A stretch of 51,238 bases of DNA, taken from positions 1-51,238 of the forward strand of contig JAOZUK010000018.1 in the NCBI GenBank assembly GCA_029938715.1. Direction: 5' to 3'. Positions 16,199 to 26,400 of this stretch are shown piece after piece; position 1 is the first letter of the stretch, and every line of letters starts with the position of its first letter. The notes under the pieces are model-generated. The model did not search any database, was not told the DNA's origin, and was given only the letters and a program-made list of their open reading frames with translations. This DNA is from Bacteroidales bacterium. Lineage in GTDB: Bacteria > Bacteroidota > Bacteroidia > Bacteroidales > GCA-2748055. Both the position numbers and the translations under genes were made by a program.

Positions 16199-17227
16199 AT
16201 GAAGAAGTTTCTATTGGTAGCTCTGGCAGCAACCTTTGTACTACAAATCCCGGCACAGGACCTGGCCGATCTATTTGATGAAGTTAAAAATTCGGTGGTA
16301 ACCATCTATACAGCCGAGACTGTTAATACGGGTGCGGGTGATCCGAGAACATTTACATCGAGCATGGGACTGGGATCAGGTGTATTGATCAGAAATGACA
16401 TGGTACTTACCGCAGCCCATGTGGTTGGGAATGCAGAGGAGATTATGGTTCAGCTATTTGATGGACAGGCGGTTCCGGCTAAGACTGTTCGCATATCTAA
16501 AACGGCTGATGTGGCCGTAATTCAGCTCTTAAAACCCCTTAAAAATCCACAGTTAGCCACCATGGGAGTATCCGACGATACACGCATTGGAGAGGAAGTA
16601 TTTGTCATTGGTGCACCCATGGGACTTACCTATTCACTTTCAAGAGGAGTAATCAGTGGGCGGCATTCTGAGGAGAACAAGACCTTTGAAGGCAAAATCC
16701 TTGAATTTTTCCAGACCGATGCTGCCATCAATACTGGTAATTCGGGCGGACCCATGTTCAATTACAGGGGTGAAGTGATAGGCATTGTGAGCTCCATCCT
16801 GAGCAGGTCGGGGGGCTTTGAAGGAATAGGTTTTGCTGCTACTTCAGAGATTGCTCAAAGCCTTTTAAGCTCCAAGGGAAGCAAATATTTTGGCATTGAT
16901 GCGGTACTTCTGCCCGAGGAACTGGCTGTGATACTGAACGTGCCTCAACGATCGGGCTGGCTGGTGCAGCATGTGGTCAAGAACAGTCCGGCCGGAGTCT
17001 CCGGAATCCAGGGAGGGTTCAGAAAAGTCATTATTGATGAGGATGAGATACTGCTGGGTGGAGATATTATCCTTTCGGTGGATAACATTGTTATAGAGAA
17101 TATGGACAGTGTGATTAAAGTTTTTAAGCAACTGGCAGAAGCAGGATCTACAGCAAGACATAAGATCACAGTTTTCAGGGGTGGAGAGAGAGTAGATCTC
17201 TACTGGATAGCCAGCGACTTCCTCTAA
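16199..17227 (+). CDS. HtrA/DegP-like serine protease with PDZ-like domain
   Basis: A 342-residue exported protein from ATG 16199. The signal peptide is MKKFLLVALAATFVLQIPA. The trypsin-like domain carries the triad H74 (LTAAHVVG), D104 (KTADVAVIQ) and S182 (TGNSGGP). A C-terminal region (about 245-335) reads as a single PDZ domain with VVKNSPAGVSGIQGG and GGDIILSVDNIVIENMDSV. I prefer this start because an upstream in-frame ATG at 16166 lies within the promoter and would bury the signal peptide. Expected role: periplasmic protein quality control. It is followed after 9 bp by a Nudix gene. Confidence 0.88.
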   Translation: MKKFLLVALAATFVLQIPAQDLADLFDEVKNSVVTIYTAETVNTGAGDPRTFTSSMGLGSGVLIRNDMVLTAAHVVGNAEEIMVQLFDGQAVPAKTVRISKTADVAVIQLLKPLKNPQLATMGVSDDTRIGEEVFVIGAPMGLTYSLSRGVISGRHSEENKTFEGKILEFFQTDAAINTGNSGGPMFNYRGEVIGIVSSILSRSGGFEGIGFAATSEIAQSLLSSKGSKYFGIDAVLLPEELAVILNVPQRSGWLVQHVVKNSPAGVSGIQGGFRKVIIDEDEILLGGDIILSVDNIVIENMDSVIKVFKQLAEAGSTARHKITVFRGGERVDLYWIASDFL

Positions 17228-17236
17228 TCTTCATCC

Positions 17237-17671
17237 ATGGGACAAGTCACCACCCGGCTTATTGAATCAGGTTTACTGGAAGATCAGAAGCTGACTTATG
17301 TGGTGATGGGAGCACGGTACCAGGACAAATGGATCTTTGTGCGGCATCGCGACAGGAAGAGCTGGGAGATGCCAGCCGGACATATAGAACCAGATGAATC
17401 GGCCGACCGTGCAGCAGTAAGGGAACTCTTTGAAGAGGCTGGTGTGGTCAGCTCCTCTATGGAGGTGATTTGTGATTATGAGGTGACTGTGGGAAACAGG
17501 GTAGAATTCGGAAGACTCTACTATGTAACTGTGCATGAATTGGAGCCCCAGAAGGAGTTCGAAATTGAGGAACTCCTTTTATCTCATAAGCTCCCTCAAT
17601 CGCTGACCTATCCTGCTGTGCAAACCATCCTCTTCCAAAGGGTGGTATCACATCTTTCTCCTTCTGGATAA
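17237..17671 (+). CDS. Nudix hydrolase
   Basis: A 144-residue protein with a complete Nudix box at residues 48-70: GHIEPDESADRAAVRELFEE followed by AGV, with the REUxEE metal-binding core. Residues 20-40 give the first beta strands. Such enzymes hydrolyse nucleoside diphosphates linked to a second moiety; the substrate is not predictable here. It begins 9 nt after the protease gene and probably shares its transcript. The pheT promoter starts 16 nt after its stop. Confidence 0.9.
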   Translation: MGQVTTRLIESGLLEDQKLTYVVMGARYQDKWIFVRHRDRKSWEMPAGHIEPDESADRAAVRELFEEAGVVSSSMEVICDYEVTVGNRVEFGRLYYVTVHELEPQKEFEIEELLLSHKLPQSLTYPAVQTILFQRVVSHLSPSG

Positions 17672-17687
17672 ACTTGCGATTTCTGTC

Positions 17688-17718
17688 TTTTTACTCTGAT
17701 TGAAATGCACTACTTTTG
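17688..17718 (+). promoter_or_regulatory. Putative pheT promoter, near-leaderless
   Basis: TTTT (17688-17691), exactly 19 bp, then TACTTTTG (17711-17718), which fits TAnnTTTG. The pheT ATG is only five bases after the box, so transcription would begin at or within a few bases of the start codon. Confidence 0.5.
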
Positions 17719-17723
17719 CACCC

Positions 17724-20180
17724 ATGAAAATATCCTTTAACTGGCTCAAACAATATATACCTGTAGATTTACCTACCGAACAGGTTAGTGATATCCTCAC
17801 CAACATAGGACTTGAAGTGGAAGGTCTTGAAACCTTTCAATCGGTGAAAGGCGGACTGGACGGGGTGGTCATTGGAGAGGTACTTACCTGTGAGAAACAC
17901 CCCAATGCCGACAAACTTTCAGTCACCTCTGTGGATATTGGAGCCGGTGAACCCGTGCAAATCGTATGTGGAGCGCCCAATGTGGCAGCCGGACAAAAAG
18001 TACCAGTAGCCACTGTAGGTGCAACACTCTACCCCGATGAGACTGGTTTTACCATTAAGAAAACAAAAATCAGAGGTGAACTTTCACTGGGCATGATATG
18101 TGCCGAAGATGAACTGGGATTGGGCACCTCACACGAAGGGATCATGGTCCTGGATCCAGCCGCTCTCCCGGGCAGTCCGGCTGCAGACTATTTTAAGGTG
18201 GAGACAGATCAGGTATTTGAAATCGGACTTACTCCAAACCGGATCGATGGAGCTTCTCACCTGGGAGTGGCCCGTGACCTGGTGGCCTACCTGAAACAGA
18301 GTGGAAATATTGAACTCTCCAAACCCTCCCTGGATGAGTTTAAAACTGACAACAACGAATTAACCATACCCATTGAGATAGAGGAGAAGGCAGGATGCAA
18401 ACGCTATTCAGGCCTGACTATAAAAGGTATATCTATAACTGAGAGTCCCCAGTGGCTCCAAAACAGACTAAGGTCTGTTGGATTAACGCCCATTAACAAT
18501 GTGGTCGATATTACCAATTTCGTTCTGCAAGAGTCGGGACAACCCCTTCATGCTTTTGATGCTGCTGAGATTGCCGGAAATAGAGTAATTGTAAAAACCA
18601 TGCCTGAGGGCACCCCATTTGTCACCCTGGATGAACAGGAGCGCAAACTACTGGGTACCGATCTGATGATTTGCAATGCAGAAGAGGGCATGTGTATCGC
18701 AGGTGTATTTGGAGGAATTAAATCAGGAGTATCTGAATCTACCAGGGATATCTTTCTCGAATCGGCCTGTTTCGATCCTGTCTATGTGAGGAAGACTGCC
18801 AAACACCACATTCTGAATACCGATGCCTCCTTCAGATTTGAACGTGGCTCCGATCCAAATATGACGGTATGGGCACTTAAACGGGCTGCCATGCTCATCA
18901 AAGAGATAGCTGGTGGAACCATCTCATCAGAAGTAATTGATGTATATCCCGAACCAGTTGAAGATTTCAGGGTGGAGATCAGCTTTGCACATGTAAACCG
19001 CCTGATTGGAAACCCAATTGAACCAGCCACTGTACGCTCAATTCTCCAATCGCTGGAGATTAAAGTAGAACACGAAGATGAACTTGGTATGGTGCTGCAT
19101 GTGCCTCCCTACCGTGTGGATGTACAGCGCGAAGCAGATGTGATTGAGGAGATTCTCCGTATCTATGGATTTAACCGGGTTGAGATTGGATCAGGATTAA
19201 GATCCACCCTCTCCTACTCGGTGAAACCCGATAAGGAGAAGATCATCAATATGACTTCGGATCTGCTCACAGCCAACGGCTTCTATGAGATGAAATCCAA
19301 TTCACTCACCCGTGCTGCCTACTATGATACGGAGGAGAAACAGGATCCGGAGGCTGTCAGGCTCTTTAATCCCTTGAGCCAGGACTTGGGTCTGATGCGT
19401 AAGAACCTGCTTTATGGTGGTTTGGAGGCCGTTGCCTATAACATCAACCGGAAGAGTCCAGACCTGAAACTCTATGAATTTGGGAACTGTTATTATCAGG
19501 ATCCTGATTCTACTAATGAGAAGACGGTAGAAAGATTTGATGAACAGCTCCATATGGGCATTTTCATATCGGGAAATTCGCAACCTGGGAACTGGGTGCA
19601 AAAGCCCGGAGCATCCTCCTTTTATCTATTAAAAAGCCATGTGGAGAGTGTACTTGTAAAGCTTGGGATCAACCCTTTGTCCCTTGAAACAGCAAGTTCG
19701 ATCAACCGGGATTTCTCAGAAGGACAAGGTTATCTACTAAATGGCAAATCACTCGTGGAATTTGGACCAGTTTCCTCCAAACTGCTGAAGCAATTCCATA
19801 TCGATCAGCCAGTGTTTGCTGCCGAGTTTAACTGGGATAGGATCTTAAAAGCGCTGACCAATTACAGGATACTCTTCACTCCACTCCCAAGGTTCCAGGT
19901 GGTATTGCGGGACTTTTCGCTAATGCTGGATAAACAGACGACCTTTGAGTCGCTTCGTTCACTGGCATTTAAGACAGAGCGAAAACTCCTGAAGAATGTA
20001 ACGCTGTTCGATGTATACGATGGAGAGAAGATCGAAAGGGGTAAAAAGTCCTATGCCCTCTCATTCACTCTGTTGGATGAGAACAAAACGCTGACGGATA
20101 AGCAGATCGATAAAACAATGATGAACCTGGCCCGGGCCTTTGAAAAAGAGTTTGGTGCAATAATCAGGGGAATGAATTAG
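17724..20180 (+). CDS. pheT: Phenylalanyl-tRNA synthetase beta subunit
   Basis: An 818-residue protein from ATG 17724 (MKISFNWLKQYIPVDLP is the family start; an in-frame ATG at 17700 is unlikely). Domains in order are: EMAP-like tRNA-binding domain (about 40-155, HPNADKLSVTSVDIG, then VCGAPN); B3/B4 editing domain (GLTPINNVVDITNFVLQESG, PLHAFDA); B5 domain (about 400-470); catalytic-like core (about 490-700); and FDX-ACB anticodon-binding domain at the end (PLPRFQVVLRDFSLML). It pairs with PheS, encoded elsewhere, to charge tRNA-Phe. It ends 14 bp from a convergent gene. Confidence 0.97.
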   Translation: MKISFNWLKQYIPVDLPTEQVSDILTNIGLEVEGLETFQSVKGGLDGVVIGEVLTCEKHPNADKLSVTSVDIGAGEPVQIVCGAPNVAAGQKVPVATVGATLYPDETGFTIKKTKIRGELSLGMICAEDELGLGTSHEGIMVLDPAALPGSPAADYFKVETDQVFEIGLTPNRIDGASHLGVARDLVAYLKQSGNIELSKPSLDEFKTDNNELTIPIEIEEKAGCKRYSGLTIKGISITESPQWLQNRLRSVGLTPINNVVDITNFVLQESGQPLHAFDAAEIAGNRVIVKTMPEGTPFVTLDEQERKLLGTDLMICNAEEGMCIAGVFGGIKSGVSESTRDIFLESACFDPVYVRKTAKHHILNTDASFRFERGSDPNMTVWALKRAAMLIKEIAGGTISSEVIDVYPEPVEDFRVEISFAHVNRLIGNPIEPATVRSILQSLEIKVEHEDELGMVLHVPPYRVDVQREADVIEEILRIYGFNRVEIGSGLRSTLSYSVKPDKEKIINMTSDLLTANGFYEMKSNSLTRAAYYDTEEKQDPEAVRLFNPLSQDLGLMRKNLLYGGLEAVAYNINRKSPDLKLYEFGNCYYQDPDSTNEKTVERFDEQLHMGIFISGNSQPGNWVQKPGASSFYLLKSHVESVLVKLGINPLSLETASSINRDFSEGQGYLLNGKSLVEFGPVSSKLLKQFHIDQPVFAAEFNWDRILKALTNYRILFTPLPRFQVVLRDFSLMLDKQTTFESLRSLAFKTERKLLKNVTLFDVYDGEKIERGKKSYALSFTLLDENKTLTDKQIDKTMMNLARAFEKEFGAIIRGMN

Positions 20181-20194
20181 CCATGCCTGCCGAT

Positions 20195-20923
20195 TTAGAA
20201 TCGATACCCGAATCCTAAGCCATACCTGAAGTTTGTAAAGTTAAAATTAACCTCCATCTCAGGATTCGGATCAATAGATATGGGATCCCTACCCAACCAT
20301 TCCAGTCGCTTATTGATTTCCTCTTCAATAATCGGAATCAGATCTTCAGCGTGCCTCGATTCTATTTTCATTTTTAACTTATTCTGAGAAGTACGAGGAC
20401 CCGCAAACATCAGATCAACCACAAACCGCTTTTTGAACACAAATTGATACCCCAGCTGGATTCCGATCCCAAATTCCCTCAAATTTCCAAATACCCCCGC
20501 ATCCACATATTCCGATCCATTCCAGAAATTAAATGTCAAATCACCATTAAACTTTGTGAATCGCCCGTATGCTCCGGCGTAGAATCCGGTCTGTGGGCCT
20601 CCGCATCCACAGTAATTGAAATAATATCTCACTTCAGGTGTAACACTGAATCCACGAAGCCCCTTGGTTGAACTATTTATGATTACATCCCCCAATCCAA
20701 ACACCTTGGGAATATCCCCTCCCCATCTGTACCCGGCACCCATCAATACAGACCAGTGGGGATTCAATTTTCTTTCGTATAACAGTGAGACATTATTTAC
20801 TGCGAGGGCGACTGTGTTTAACTTTATGCTGTTTTTGTACAGGGTATCGGCTTTAACCTGTGAATGAACAGGTATGCTAACACTCAGTGCTATAATCAGT
20901 GGGAGAAATGATTTCCAATACAT
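20195..20923 (-). CDS. Outer-membrane beta-barrel protein, unknown function
   Basis: A 242-residue protein with a signal peptide ending near VHSQ (residue 22) and alternating amphipathic strands. It ends in an aromatic Phe (FRYGLGFGYRF), the usual C-terminal signature of outer-membrane barrels. VTPEVRYYFNYCGC and GPQTGFYAGAYGRF resemble DUF3575-like porins of Bacteroidetes. No function can be assigned. It converges on pheT. Confidence 0.7.
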   Translation of the reverse strand: MYWKSFLPLIIALSVSIPVHSQVKADTLYKNSIKLNTVALAVNNVSLLYERKLNPHWSVLMGAGYRWGGDIPKVFGLGDVIINSSTKGLRGFSVTPEVRYYFNYCGCGGPQTGFYAGAYGRFTKFNGDLTFNFWNGSEYVDAGVFGNLREFGIGIQLGYQFVFKKRFVVDLMFAGPRTSQNKLKMKIESRHAEDLIPIIEEEINKRLEWLGRDPISIDPNPEMEVNFNFTNFRYGLGFGYRF

Positions 20924-21023
20924 GGTTTTAAGAATTAGTTCACTAAGTTTACAAATGTGAGCTTAAACATTGCACCTATAGAATTGTTTATTATCCAAAT
21001 ATATCATTTAAAGAGTTGACATA

Positions 21024-21587
21024 ATGAAAAAAGTAATCACAATTATGGCTGCCTTGCTTATTGCTATGACAGCATACTCGCAGGAACAGGAACTCACCAA
21101 AAAGGAGAAAAAGAAGCTTGAAAAAGAGTTAAGGAAAGAACAGGAGGCCAAAGATGCTGAAATGAAAGCTCAGGTTGTTGCCCTGATGATAGAGTATCAA
21201 CGGTTTGTACTGGAAGCTGACCGGCTGAGAGATAGTAAAGGAACGCAGGTACAGGTGAGCTCAACCATTAATTTTATAGCATCTGACTCCATCACCGGTG
21301 TGATACAGATAGGTTCCAATTCCTACGTTGGAATGAACGGAGTGGGTGGCATTACTGCAGAGGGTCCGGTTTCAAATTACAAATTCACCTATAATGAGAA
21401 AAGCAAAGCCTACAATGTGAGTTATAACCTCAGGTCCACCCTTGGAAATTATGATATTCGCATGACCGTATTTTCCGACGGCAGAGCTGATGCTACTGTA
21501 AGTTCAAACTGGCCCGGCCAACTCAATTACTCGGGTTATGTGGTCCCTCCTGCTCAATCACGGGTTTATAAGGGTACCTCTTATTAA
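21024..21587 (+). CDS. DUF4251 domain secreted protein
   Basis: A 187-residue protein with a signal peptide (MKKVITIMAALLIAMTAYSQ) and a lysine/glutamate-rich coiled stretch at 25-48 (LTKKEKKKLEKELRKEQEAK). Residues about 50-185 are a beta-rich DUF4251 domain, a Bacteroidetes family. Landmarks are VSSTINFIASDSITGVIQIG and YNEKSKAYNVSYNLRS. Function is unknown; members are periplasmic or surface proteins. It is divergent from the preceding barrel gene. Confidence 0.8.
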   Translation: MKKVITIMAALLIAMTAYSQEQELTKKEKKKLEKELRKEQEAKDAEMKAQVVALMIEYQRFVLEADRLRDSKGTQVQVSSTINFIASDSITGVIQIGSNSYVGMNGVGGITAEGPVSNYKFTYNEKSKAYNVSYNLRSTLGNYDIRMTVFSDGRADATVSSNWPGQLNYSGYVVPPAQSRVYKGTSY

Positions 21588-21634
21588 CCGAACCACTCTA
21601 CGTATTAACAGAATTACTCCTCTTATTGGAAGAC

Positions 21635-23299
21635 TTAATTCTCCAGTTTGTAAAGGAATTTCTTGATGCTTCGTTTTGGAGTTTTCTGAAATTCCGTTTC
21701 CTGAATATGGATCTTCAATAAGGTTTCATAGGCAGCCAGTTGCTGGTTTATCACCTTCCGGTTTTCCTCCATTTTTATCGCCAGCTCAGCCTCCACACCG
21801 TCGACTTTTACCTGATCCGAATCTGGGTAGACCAGGGCCTCCAGCCGATGGATGCTGTTCATCAAAACAACGGCTTCGGCTATATAAGGAAGGTTGCAAA
21901 GCTTCGATTCGATCTCTTCGGGATAGATATTCTGTCCCGACGGACCCAGCAACATACTCTTACTTCGGCCCTTAATGTATATAAATCCATCTTTATCGGT
22001 CACTCCCAGGTCGCCGGTATGCAGCCACCCTTCTTCATCTATGGTAGCTTTTGTGGCCTCCTCATTTTTGTAATATCCCTCCATCAGATTCTCTCCTTTC
22101 ACAAGGATTTCACCCGGAATAGTATAAGGTTCGTCCGAATCGATCTTCAGTTCCATAATATCCAGGATCTTTCCGCTGGACCCCTTACGGGTGGTTGCAA
22201 ATCCTTCATAGGACATTAAAGGTCCGCATTCGGTCATTCCATATCCGATGGTAAACGGGAATTTGATCCTGGTTAAAAAGTCTTCCACCTCGGCACCCAG
22301 TGCAGCTCCACCCAGTACCGCCTCCCTGAATCGACCTCCAAATGTTTCTACCAATGATTTTCGCATTTTTCCGTAGATGAGACCGCTTAGACCCGGAATT
22401 TTAGTGAGCACCTTTACAGTCCCTTTTTGCAAGACAGGTAACAGCTTCTTCTTATAAATCTTTTCAAAAAAAATGGGAACAAACAGGATTAGATGGGGCC
22501 TCACATCTGAAAATGCTTTGATGATCACAGGAGTGGCTGGTAATTTACCCAGGATGGTTACATGCACCCCCACTGCCATAGGAAAGAGAAAATCGAAAGC
22601 ACAACCGTAGCAATGAGCCAGAGGTAGCAGGGCCAGCATCTTTTCTCCAGGATGTAATTCGATAGACCTCATTGCAAAATCCACATTTCCTGCCAGGCTA
22701 TTGGCCGAAAGCATGACCCCTTTACTAAATCCAGTGGTACCCGACGTGTAATTTATTTCAACTATCTCGCTATTGTCCACTTCTGCATACTTCACCTGTT
22801 CGGGTCCAAAACCTTCTGCAAACTTTTTATCGAACAGTTGATCCAGTCCCTTGTGTGCCTTCTTTAAGGCAGCAAGTGGTTTGGCAGAGAGAATTCCCCA
22901 ATCGTCCAGGGAAAGAATGACCTTCACGGCCCCCATCTCCGTCTCCGACAGTGACTGCATGGTAGAGTTGTCCACCAGCAACATCACCGCATCTGAGTGG
23001 CTAATAATGGTTTGAGCATCTCCCGGTTTGAAATCAGCCAGCACCGGCACAGCCACCCCACCATAGGTCACAATACTCATAAATCCCACACACCAGTTGG
23101 AAGAGTTCTTTCCAAATACGGCTACTTTATCCCCTTTCTTCACCCCCGCAGCCTCATAAAGCAGATGCAGGCGGGCAATTTGATGGGCCATTTCGCCATA
23201 GGTATAGCTTATTTCACTGGTGTAATCCGAGAGTGCAGGAAGGTCCCAGTTTTGAGAAAAACTATTCTCATACAATTGAATAAAATTCTTCTGGATCAT
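21635..23299 (-). CDS. AMP-dependent long-chain acyl-CoA synthetase
   Basis: A 554-residue ANL-superfamily adenylate-forming enzyme. The P-loop TSGTTGFSKG is at residues 185-194. The A5 motif YGMTECGP and the A7 motif GWLHTGDLG follow, as does the C-terminal hinge KGRSKSMLLGPSGQNIYPEE with FLYKLEN at the end. It activates fatty acids, or another carboxylic acid, to acyl-AMP and then acyl-CoA. It is cytoplasmic or membrane-associated and monocistronic in the window. It is divergent from purL. Confidence 0.88.
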   Translation of the reverse strand: MIQKNFIQLYENSFSQNWDLPALSDYTSEISYTYGEMAHQIARLHLLYEAAGVKKGDKVAVFGKNSSNWCVGFMSIVTYGGVAVPVLADFKPGDAQTIISHSDAVMLLVDNSTMQSLSETEMGAVKVILSLDDWGILSAKPLAALKKAHKGLDQLFDKKFAEGFGPEQVKYAEVDNSEIVEINYTSGTTGFSKGVMLSANSLAGNVDFAMRSIELHPGEKMLALLPLAHCYGCAFDFLFPMAVGVHVTILGKLPATPVIIKAFSDVRPHLILFVPIFFEKIYKKKLLPVLQKGTVKVLTKIPGLSGLIYGKMRKSLVETFGGRFREAVLGGAALGAEVEDFLTRIKFPFTIGYGMTECGPLMSYEGFATTRKGSSGKILDIMELKIDSDEPYTIPGEILVKGENLMEGYYKNEEATKATIDEEGWLHTGDLGVTDKDGFIYIKGRSKSMLLGPSGQNIYPEEIESKLCNLPYIAEAVVLMNSIHRLEALVYPDSDQVKVDGVEAELAIKMEENRKVINQQLAAYETLLKIHIQETEFQKTPKRSIKKFLYKLEN

Positions 23300-23405
23300 A
23301 ATCAGGGTGATTTAGTTTTCATAAATATATTGATTTCTCGCAACATGTTAAAAAAGTCTTTATTCATTCCAGGTTTCCGGCAGGGCCATAATCAAACATT
23401 ACCTT

Positions 23406-23413
23406 TATCTTTG
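23406..23413 (+). promoter_or_regulatory. Putative purL -7 element
   Basis: TATCTTTG matches TAnnTTTG and lies 36 nt before the purL start codon. No convincing -33 TTTG is seen at the normal distance. Confidence 0.35.
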
Positions 23414-23449
23414 CTGCATCTTTTAGGTGTTCATATAACAGGTATTTTC

Positions 23450-26400
23450 ATGATCCATTTTTTTCAGGTCCCCGACCATAAAATCATTGCCCTGGAGGTT
23501 CCCTCCCCACTCAATTCTACTACCAAAGAGAAACTTGAGTGGTTGTTTAACAAGGCCACCTGTCTGGATCAGGAAAGCATTGATGGTTTTTTTGTGGGCC
23601 CCAGAAAAGAGATGATTACTCCCTGGAGCACCAATGCGGTGGAGATTACCGAAAATATGGGCATCTCAGGGATTCTGAGGATAGAGGAATTTTTTATGAC
23701 CGGCGGGAAAGATGCCGGTTTCGATTCTATGTTGCAGGCCATGTATAAGGGACTTGACCAGCAGCTTTTTCACATTGATCGTTCACCCGAACCCATCCTT
23801 GAAATTACCGATATAGCAGCCTACAATGAGCAAGAAGGACTGGCGCTTAATCCCGATGAAATTGCCTATCTGGACGATGTAAGTGAACAGATCGGAAGAA
23901 AATTAACCGATAGTGAAGTATTCGGCTTTTCACAGGTAAATTCGGAACATTGCCGTCATAAAATATTTAATGGAGCCTTTATCATTGACGGGAAAGAGAA
24001 GGAATCCTCTCTCTTTCAGCTGATTAAGGAAACCACCAAAACCAATCCCAATTATGTGGTTTCTGCCTATAAGGACAATTGCTCATTTGTCCAGGGCCCG
24101 GTGATCGAACAGTTTGCTCCCATGTCCCAAAACAGTTCATCATTTTTTAAAATCTCTGATATTGAAACCGTCTTATCGCTAAAAGCGGAAACCCACAACT
24201 TCCCAACTACCGTAGAACCTTTTAATGGAGCAGCCACTGGGACCGGGGGTGAGATCAGGGACCGAATTGCAGGTGGGAAGGCCGCTATTCCCATGGCGGG
24301 AACTGCCGTATACATGACCTCTTACCCCAGGTTGGATAAGGACCGTAGCTGGCAGGATGCGTTACCCGAAAGGCCCTGGCTCTACCAGACCCCCAAGGAG
24401 ATTCTGATTAAAGCATCCAACGGGGCCAGCGATTTTGGAAATAAATTTGGGCAGCCCCTGATCTGTGGTAGTCTTCTCACATTTGAACATGGAGAAGACA
24501 ATAAAAAATATGGATTCGACAAAGTAATCATGTTGGCAGGGGGAATCGGATTCGGAAAAAGAGCCGACGCCGAGAAGGATATCCCCCAAAAGGGTGATGT
24601 GGTGGTCCTCCTGGGTGGGGATAACTACCGCATTGGAATGGGCGGGGGAGCTGTATCCTCAGTGGCTACGGGTGAGTATGAGAATGCCATCGAACTGAAT
24701 GCAGTACAGCGAGCCAACCCTGAGATGCAAAAAAGGGTATTTAATGCCATCCGGGCCTTTGCCGAATCAACGCAAAATCCCATTATCAGCATTCACGACC
24801 ACGGAGCTGGAGGACATCTGAACTGCCTCTCCGAACTGGTTGAAGCCACTGGTGGAAAAATCAACCTGGATAAACTACCTGTGGGAGATCCCACCCTCTC
24901 GGCCAAAGAGATCATAGGCAATGAATCTCAGGAACGCATGGGATTGATTTTGAAACCAGGCGATGTGGATGAGCTGGTCAGAATTGCCAATCGGGAGCGG
25001 GCACCCATATACATTATTGGGGAGATTACGGATGATCACCGGTTTGTGTTTGAGAGTCAGAATACTGGAGAAAAACCCATGGACCTGGAGCTGGCCCATA
25101 TGTTCGGGAAACCTCCCAGAACCATTATGAATGATAAGTCGCTGGACACAAAATACAAAGAGCTTTCCTACGATGCATCGGAGCTTCCCCGCTATCTCGA
25201 AGGGGTTATGCAGCTGGAAGCTGTGGCCTGTAAGGACTGGCTGACCAATAAGGTGGACCGTTCGGTAACCGGTAAGATTGCCACCCAGCAATGTGCCGGC
25301 CCTCTGCAATTGCCTTTAAATAACCTGGGGGCTGTGGCCCTTGACTACAGAGGAAGAAAAGGATACGCCACCTCAATTGGTCATGCTCCCGTTGCTGCCA
25401 TGGTAGATCCCGGGGCAGGGAGTGTTCTTTCCATCGCTGAGGCGTTGACCAACCTGGTATGGGCGCCTATGCCTGACAAAATCAGGAGTATTTCCCTCTC
25501 TGCAAACTGGATGTGGCCCTGCAATAATGAGGGAGAGGATGCCAGGCTCTATAGTGCAGCCAAAGCCGCCAGCAATTTTGCAATTGAATTGGGAATTAAT
25601 ATTCCCACAGGTAAGGATTCACTCTCCATGACCCAGAAATACAAGGACCAGGTGGTTTTTGCACCCGGAACAGTAATTATTTCAGCAGCAGGAGAAGTAA
25701 CCGATATTGGAAAAATAGTTGAACCAGTAATGAATCCCGATCCTGATAGCAGATTGATCTATCTGGACCTGGCCAAAGATAATTTTAAACTGGGCGGCAG
25801 CTCTTTTGCTCAATTCAATACCAGGCTGGGTTCCCAGGCACCTACGGTTACCGATCCGGAATACTTTGTAAGAGCGTTCAACCTGCTCCAGTCACTTATT
25901 GAAGAAAGGATGATCCTGGCCGGACACGATGTATCGGCCGGCGGACTGATCACTACTGTTATGGAGATGTGTTATGCCAATACCTCTGGAGGTGTGGAGC
26001 TTGATATCAACGGTATTCCCGGTGATACGATCCCCATATTATTTAGCGAAAAACCGGGTGTGATCATACAGGTTAAAGATACTTTTGCCATATCCGGACT
26101 ACTGGAAAAAGAGGGAATCCAACATCATGTAATAGGAAGGCCCATTGAAGAACGTGAAATTCAGCTCCGGACCAGAGACAAAGTATTTGAACTGGATATT
26201 GATCATTATCGCAACCTTTGGTTCAGGACATCTTACCTGCTCGACCGTGAACAAACCAAGGCTCAACTGGCCAAGGAACGTTATAATTCCTATCCCAAAC
26301 ATGCCCTTAATCTGTTCTTAGGAGATTTCAAAGGTACTTTTGAAAGCCTGGGAATCGATCCTGACAGGAGAAAAGAGAGCGGCACCAGGGCGGCCATTAT

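Noticed and set aside
22997-23449. A 151-residue N-terminal extension of PurL
   Set aside because: It overlaps the acyl-CoA synthetase gene on the other strand and has no PurL similarity; the promoter-like TATCTTTG lies within it, and the family start is at 23450.
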